A stretch of 25,715 nucleotides of DNA, from positions 1-25,715 of the forward strand of contig CAMZED010000010.1 in the NCBI GenBank assembly GCA_947305675.1. The letters are read 5' to 3'. Under the pieces are notes generated by a model. That model was not told the origin of the DNA and ran no database searches. It saw only the letters and a list, made by a program, of their open reading frames with translations. The translations under genes and the position numbers were made by a program. Source of the DNA: an uncultured Clostridia bacterium. GTDB lineage: Bacteria; Bacillota; Clostridia; Oscillospirales; CAG-382. Below are positions 23,488 to 25,715 of the stretch, piece after piece. Numbering within the stretch: position 1 is the stretch's first letter; the number at the start of each line of letters is the position of its first letter.

Positions 23488-23554
23488 TGGCGCCCAATCT
23501 AGGACTTGAACCTAGGCCCCCCTGATTAACAGTCAGATGCTCTGACGAATTGAG
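23488..23554 (-). pseudogene. tRNA-Asn (GTT) remnant lacking its 5' acceptor strand
   Basis: Reading the minus strand: a D-arm relic CTCAATTCGTCAGAG, anticodon stem TCTGA with loop CTGTTAA (anticodon GTT) and TCAGG, a 5-base variable loop, a perfect T-arm CTAGG-TTCAAGT-CCTAG, acceptor 3' strand ATTGGGC, G and CCA. The matching 5' strand (GCCCAAT expected) is absent; Rhs coding sequence stands in its place. G18 of the D-loop is also changed (TTCGT instead of TTGGT). It cannot fold a normal acceptor stem, so it is scored as broken. Confidence 0.85.
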
Positions 23555-24400
23555 TATATTTATTACGTCGCCTTGGATGTTTTTCAGGTAGTAATAAACC
23601 GTGCCGTTGTACTCGAAGCCCGCTATCCCGGATTCGTCGTAGTAGTAATACAACACGTCGGTGCCGGTAATGGTCGAACTGACTTCGTGCTCGATCGTTT
23701 CTTTTATGATCTTCGTCCCGTCGAGAACGTAATTATGAGTATCGTCGACCCACTGTTCGTCTACATAATCGGAATTGCTCTTCTTAATACGCACTCCGTC
23801 GGCGTTATAATCGAATGACAGGGTGTGATAAAGCATGTCGCGCGTAAGCGCAGTAAGCTGACGTCCGCTCCACACCATATACCACACGTCGAGAGTGGAA
23901 TTACTCCAGTTCGTCGGATTCCCGGAAGCGTCGTACGATATCGTCGTTCCGTCATAAGCGGTAAGCTGATCGCCCCACGAGCTGTTGCCGTAGGTGTAGA
24001 ATACGCTGGACATTTCCGCATAGCCGATAAGCGAAAGCAGATGCCACGTAGGTGCATTGGTAATGTACGGCCAAACATGTTTGCCTTGGATATTACCGCT
24101 GTAATCGTATGTGTAAAGGTAAGTGTTACCGCTTGTATAGTCGTCCTCTCTCACAAGCCGACCGAGCGTATCGTAATCATAGCCCCACAGGTTTGCGCTG
24201 TCTTTCTTTATCAGCGTTATATTCCCAAGCAGATCATAGGTGTATTCATATACGGTCGAGCTGTTGTTACCGTCACGCAGCGTAACCTTTGATACAAGCG
24301 ACGTGGCGCGGGTCGTTTCGTCCTTCAAATAACGGTAATACTCGTAATCCTCTTTTATCGTCGGTTCTTCGACATCGACGTCTGCTTGGTTGCTGCTCAT
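23555..24400 (-). pseudogene. Rhs/YD-repeat protein fragment
   Basis: About 280 residues of Rhs shell-type repeat: YEYTYDLLGNITLIKKD, YDYDTLGRLVRED, YTYDYSGNIQGKH, FDYNADGVRIKKS, YYYDESGIAGFEYNG and YYLKNIQGDVINIL. These are the YD repeats that build the barrel around polymorphic toxins. Neither an N-terminal delivery region nor the hyperconserved core end or toxin tip is present. The frame stays open past the tRNA junction to 23051, but those last residues are antisense to tRNA, terminators and thiN and have no Rhs character. The first Met (24400) has no good ribosome binding site, and the frame runs upstream without a start. It is best read as a displaced orphan Rhs piece downstream of the toxin-immunity pair at the right edge. 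Confidence 0.8.
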
Positions 24401-24477
24401 CCGCCACGAGGATAAGTTTCCCCGCGGCGGATTGACGGTTGGATGTTTTAATAGACTTAAGAAATGCCCCCTACATT

Positions 24478-24648
24478 TCAGCCGTTAGAATAACCTACAT
24501 ACCATTTAGGTTTACGCCATTTCAGAAACAGCAGAATGTCTTCTATAGCGTCACAAACCGTCCCTCGATATTCTTCGTTATTCAAATACTCTCTTTTCAA
24601 AACTTCCATTGTCTTGCCGCGATTAAGTGGACTGTCGAACCGAACCAT
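24478..24648 (-). CDS. Short ORF, unknown
   Basis: A 56-codon reading frame (starts MVRFDSPLNRGKTMEVLKRE, ends KWRKPKWYVGYSNG) overlaps the 3' end of the putative immunity gene by 26 bases in another frame. Its composition (balanced charged helix, then a Trp/Lys-rich end) looks protein-like rather than random. There is no convincing Shine-Dalgarno at either Met. It may be a small gene, or the tail of an immunity protein separated by a frameshift. Bases 24401-24477 hold nothing else I can identify. Confidence 0.35.
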   Translation of the reverse strand: MVRFDSPLNRGKTMEVLKREYLNNEEYRGTVCDAIEDILLFLKWRKPKWYVGYSNG

Positions 24649-25438
24649 ATAGAAACACGGTTTGTTTCAATGACGAGAATCCGTTTATTAGTTTAACCCT
24701 TCGTGCTTCATTTACAATTCGCTTATCAATTGTAACTGTGATTTTATAGCCTTGCTTTATTTTATTGATATACACAAACAAACACTTCGAATTATTGCCA
24801 TAATGAAGAGTGCTCATGGCTTCATATTGTACTTTTCCGGAACCGCCATATATGACAGTAGAGCCGCCGACAATTCGCGATTTCAAATCGCTCTCTTGTT
24901 CAAACACAACGTATGAATTATGCGTTAGTGTCAAAGTGTGACTTGACTCCGGAGTTATGCTATTGGGCAATATACACAGTCCAAATTCGGCAACGGTATT
25001 AAAAATCTTTTCTACCACCATGATACGATTGCTTGTCTCAAAAACGAATTGATCGTATTGAAACAGTCTGTCGGCGTCGAATTTTCTGTCTAACCAACGA
25101 TTATATGCATCTTGCCCCACATAAAATCGCCTACTGTCTGATAAGATGTAGTTGTTTTTTATGTGCTTTTTTATATGATGATAAGCCGAAAACAGACTTT
25201 CCGAGGCTTTATTTGTGTCAATCTCGAAACATCCTTCTGCAAATCCAAGTTGTCTGCGCCTTGTCGGCCAAAACCGAATAGAACTGTCGTTATCATCGTT
25301 CAAATGCTTAATATAGCACACTGCGCTTGACAGTCTCGCACTTTCGCCTTTTGAGATAATGAGGTAACCATTGTCAATAATCCAATCACCAAGTGGCTTC
25401 AAGTCATTATCAGTGGCGTAAAAATATATATGCTTCAC
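24623..25438 (-). CDS. Candidate immunity protein of the Rhs-type toxin
   Basis: I do not recognise a family. The 271-residue soluble protein begins KHIYFYATDNDLKPLGDWI, has a central run FWPTRRRQLGFAEGCFEID and a C-terminal beta-rich half, with no signal peptide or membrane helix. It begins with GTG one base after the stop of the toxin reading frame, with GAGGT nine bases upstream, the close coupling usual for toxin and immunity genes. It is clearly AT-richer than the thiamine and pilus genes. The immunity role is inferred only from position. Confidence 0.5.
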   Translation of the reverse strand: MKHIYFYATDNDLKPLGDWIIDNGYLIISKGESARLSSAVCYIKHLNDDNDSSIRFWPTRRRQLGFAEGCFEIDTNKASESLFSAYHHIKKHIKNNYILSDSRRFYVGQDAYNRWLDRKFDADRLFQYDQFVFETSNRIMVVEKIFNTVAEFGLCILPNSITPESSHTLTLTHNSYVVFEQESDLKSRIVGGSTVIYGGSGKVQYEAMSTLHYGNNSKCLFVYINKIKQGYKITVTIDKRIVNEARRVKLINGFSSLKQTVFLYGSVRQST

Positions 25439-25439
25439 G

Positions 25440-25715
25440 CTAATCGTACCTCACAAACCAAGTTCTGTATCCGGCCCCTCTTAAATCATTTAAAGCTCGT
25501 ACTTCTCTGGCCACTGGAGCACCCGACTTAGTCGTGCGACCAACTTGGACAAGTAATGTCGATCCATCTTTTTCGGCTATGATATCCGGATAACGATATC
25601 GTCCACCAGAAACTGTATATCTTCGTTCATTTGAGCTCACATCCCAATCGCCTTTATCCAGAGTATCTTTTACGCTCTGCACTCTGTTTCGGTGTGCCTC
25701 ACCACCATGCCGTCC
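25440..25715 (-). CDS. C-terminal end of a probable polymorphic (Rhs-type) nuclease toxin, partial
   Basis: The frame is open to the right edge; the visible 91 residues start GRHGGEAHRNRVQSVKD. The HGG-x-x-H start resembles the junction at which toxin tips follow the Rhs core. The tip contains RYRYPDIIAEKDGS and LLVQVGRTTKSGAPVAREVR followed by ALNDLRGAGYRTWF. The PD(I/L)I...QVG...K.G.PVARE..AL.DLR pattern recalls restriction-endonuclease-fold toxin tips, with the Asp of PDII as a likely metal ligand. The internal GTG at 25682 is not treated as the start, since the frame runs on upstream of it. The body of the gene is outside the window. Confidence 0.6.
   Translation of the reverse strand, partial: GRHGGEAHRNRVQSVKDTLDKGDWDVSSNERRYTVSGGRYRYPDIIAEKDGSTLLVQVGRTTKSGAPVAREVRALNDLRGAGYRTWFVRYD

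Overview
The window looks like a chromosomal segment of an uncultured low-to-mid-GC Firmicute, most likely a Clostridia/Oscillospirales (Ruminococcaceae-like) gut anaerobe. The signs are strong AGGAGG ribosome binding sites, sigma-A-type promoters, a CotH protein ending in a degenerate dockerin, a DUF3006 plus metallo-beta-lactamase pair, a TPP riboswitch driving an ECF thiamine transporter, and a compact type IV pilus operon. This taxonomy is inference; no marker gene is present.

Region 1 (1-8360, minus strand) is a tightly packed run of eight genes read from one visible promoter (8327-8355): secreted CotH/dockerin protein, secreted ComEC-like metallo-hydrolase, DUF3006 protein, AlkZ-related protein, glycerol kinase, alpha/beta hydrolase of monoacylglycerol-lipase type, a four-helix membrane protein and a PlsC-type acyltransferase with a zinc ribbon. 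The last half reads as a glycerolipid turnover set (lipase, glycerol kinase, acyltransferase).

Region 2 (8400-10645) is accessory. It holds a tRNA-Arg(ACG), a 21-bp copy of that tRNA's 3' end 142 bp downstream, a palindromic REP-like element, an AT-rich membrane-anchored XRE regulator gene flanked by 87-bp direct repeats, and two unrelated but similarly built modular elements in which short direct-repeat linkers alternate with different hairpins. These elements are the most unusual feature of the window.

Region 3 (10645-21760, minus strand) holds an HD (p)ppGpp-hydrolase-like gene with its own promoter, a single-pass membrane protein with five copies of a helical motif, a small membrane protein, a 912-residue protein with a GAP1-N-like start, and a type IV pilus / type II secretion-like cluster: pilB, pilC, pilD, pilM and three pilin-like genes, led by a TTGACA-17-TAAAAT promoter. 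PilN, PilO, PilT and an obvious major pilin are not in it.

Region 4 (21850-23400, plus strand) is the thiamine unit: promoter, TPP riboswitch, intrinsic terminator, thiT and thiN.

Region 5 (23450-25715, minus strand) is a decayed polymorphic-toxin locus. It has the C-terminal end of a probable Rhs-type nuclease toxin running off the right edge, a coupled candidate immunity gene, a short ORF, and an Rhs/YD-repeat fragment. The fragment is fused in the D-arm to the 3' two thirds of a tRNA-Asn(GTT) gene, which has lost its 5' acceptor strand.
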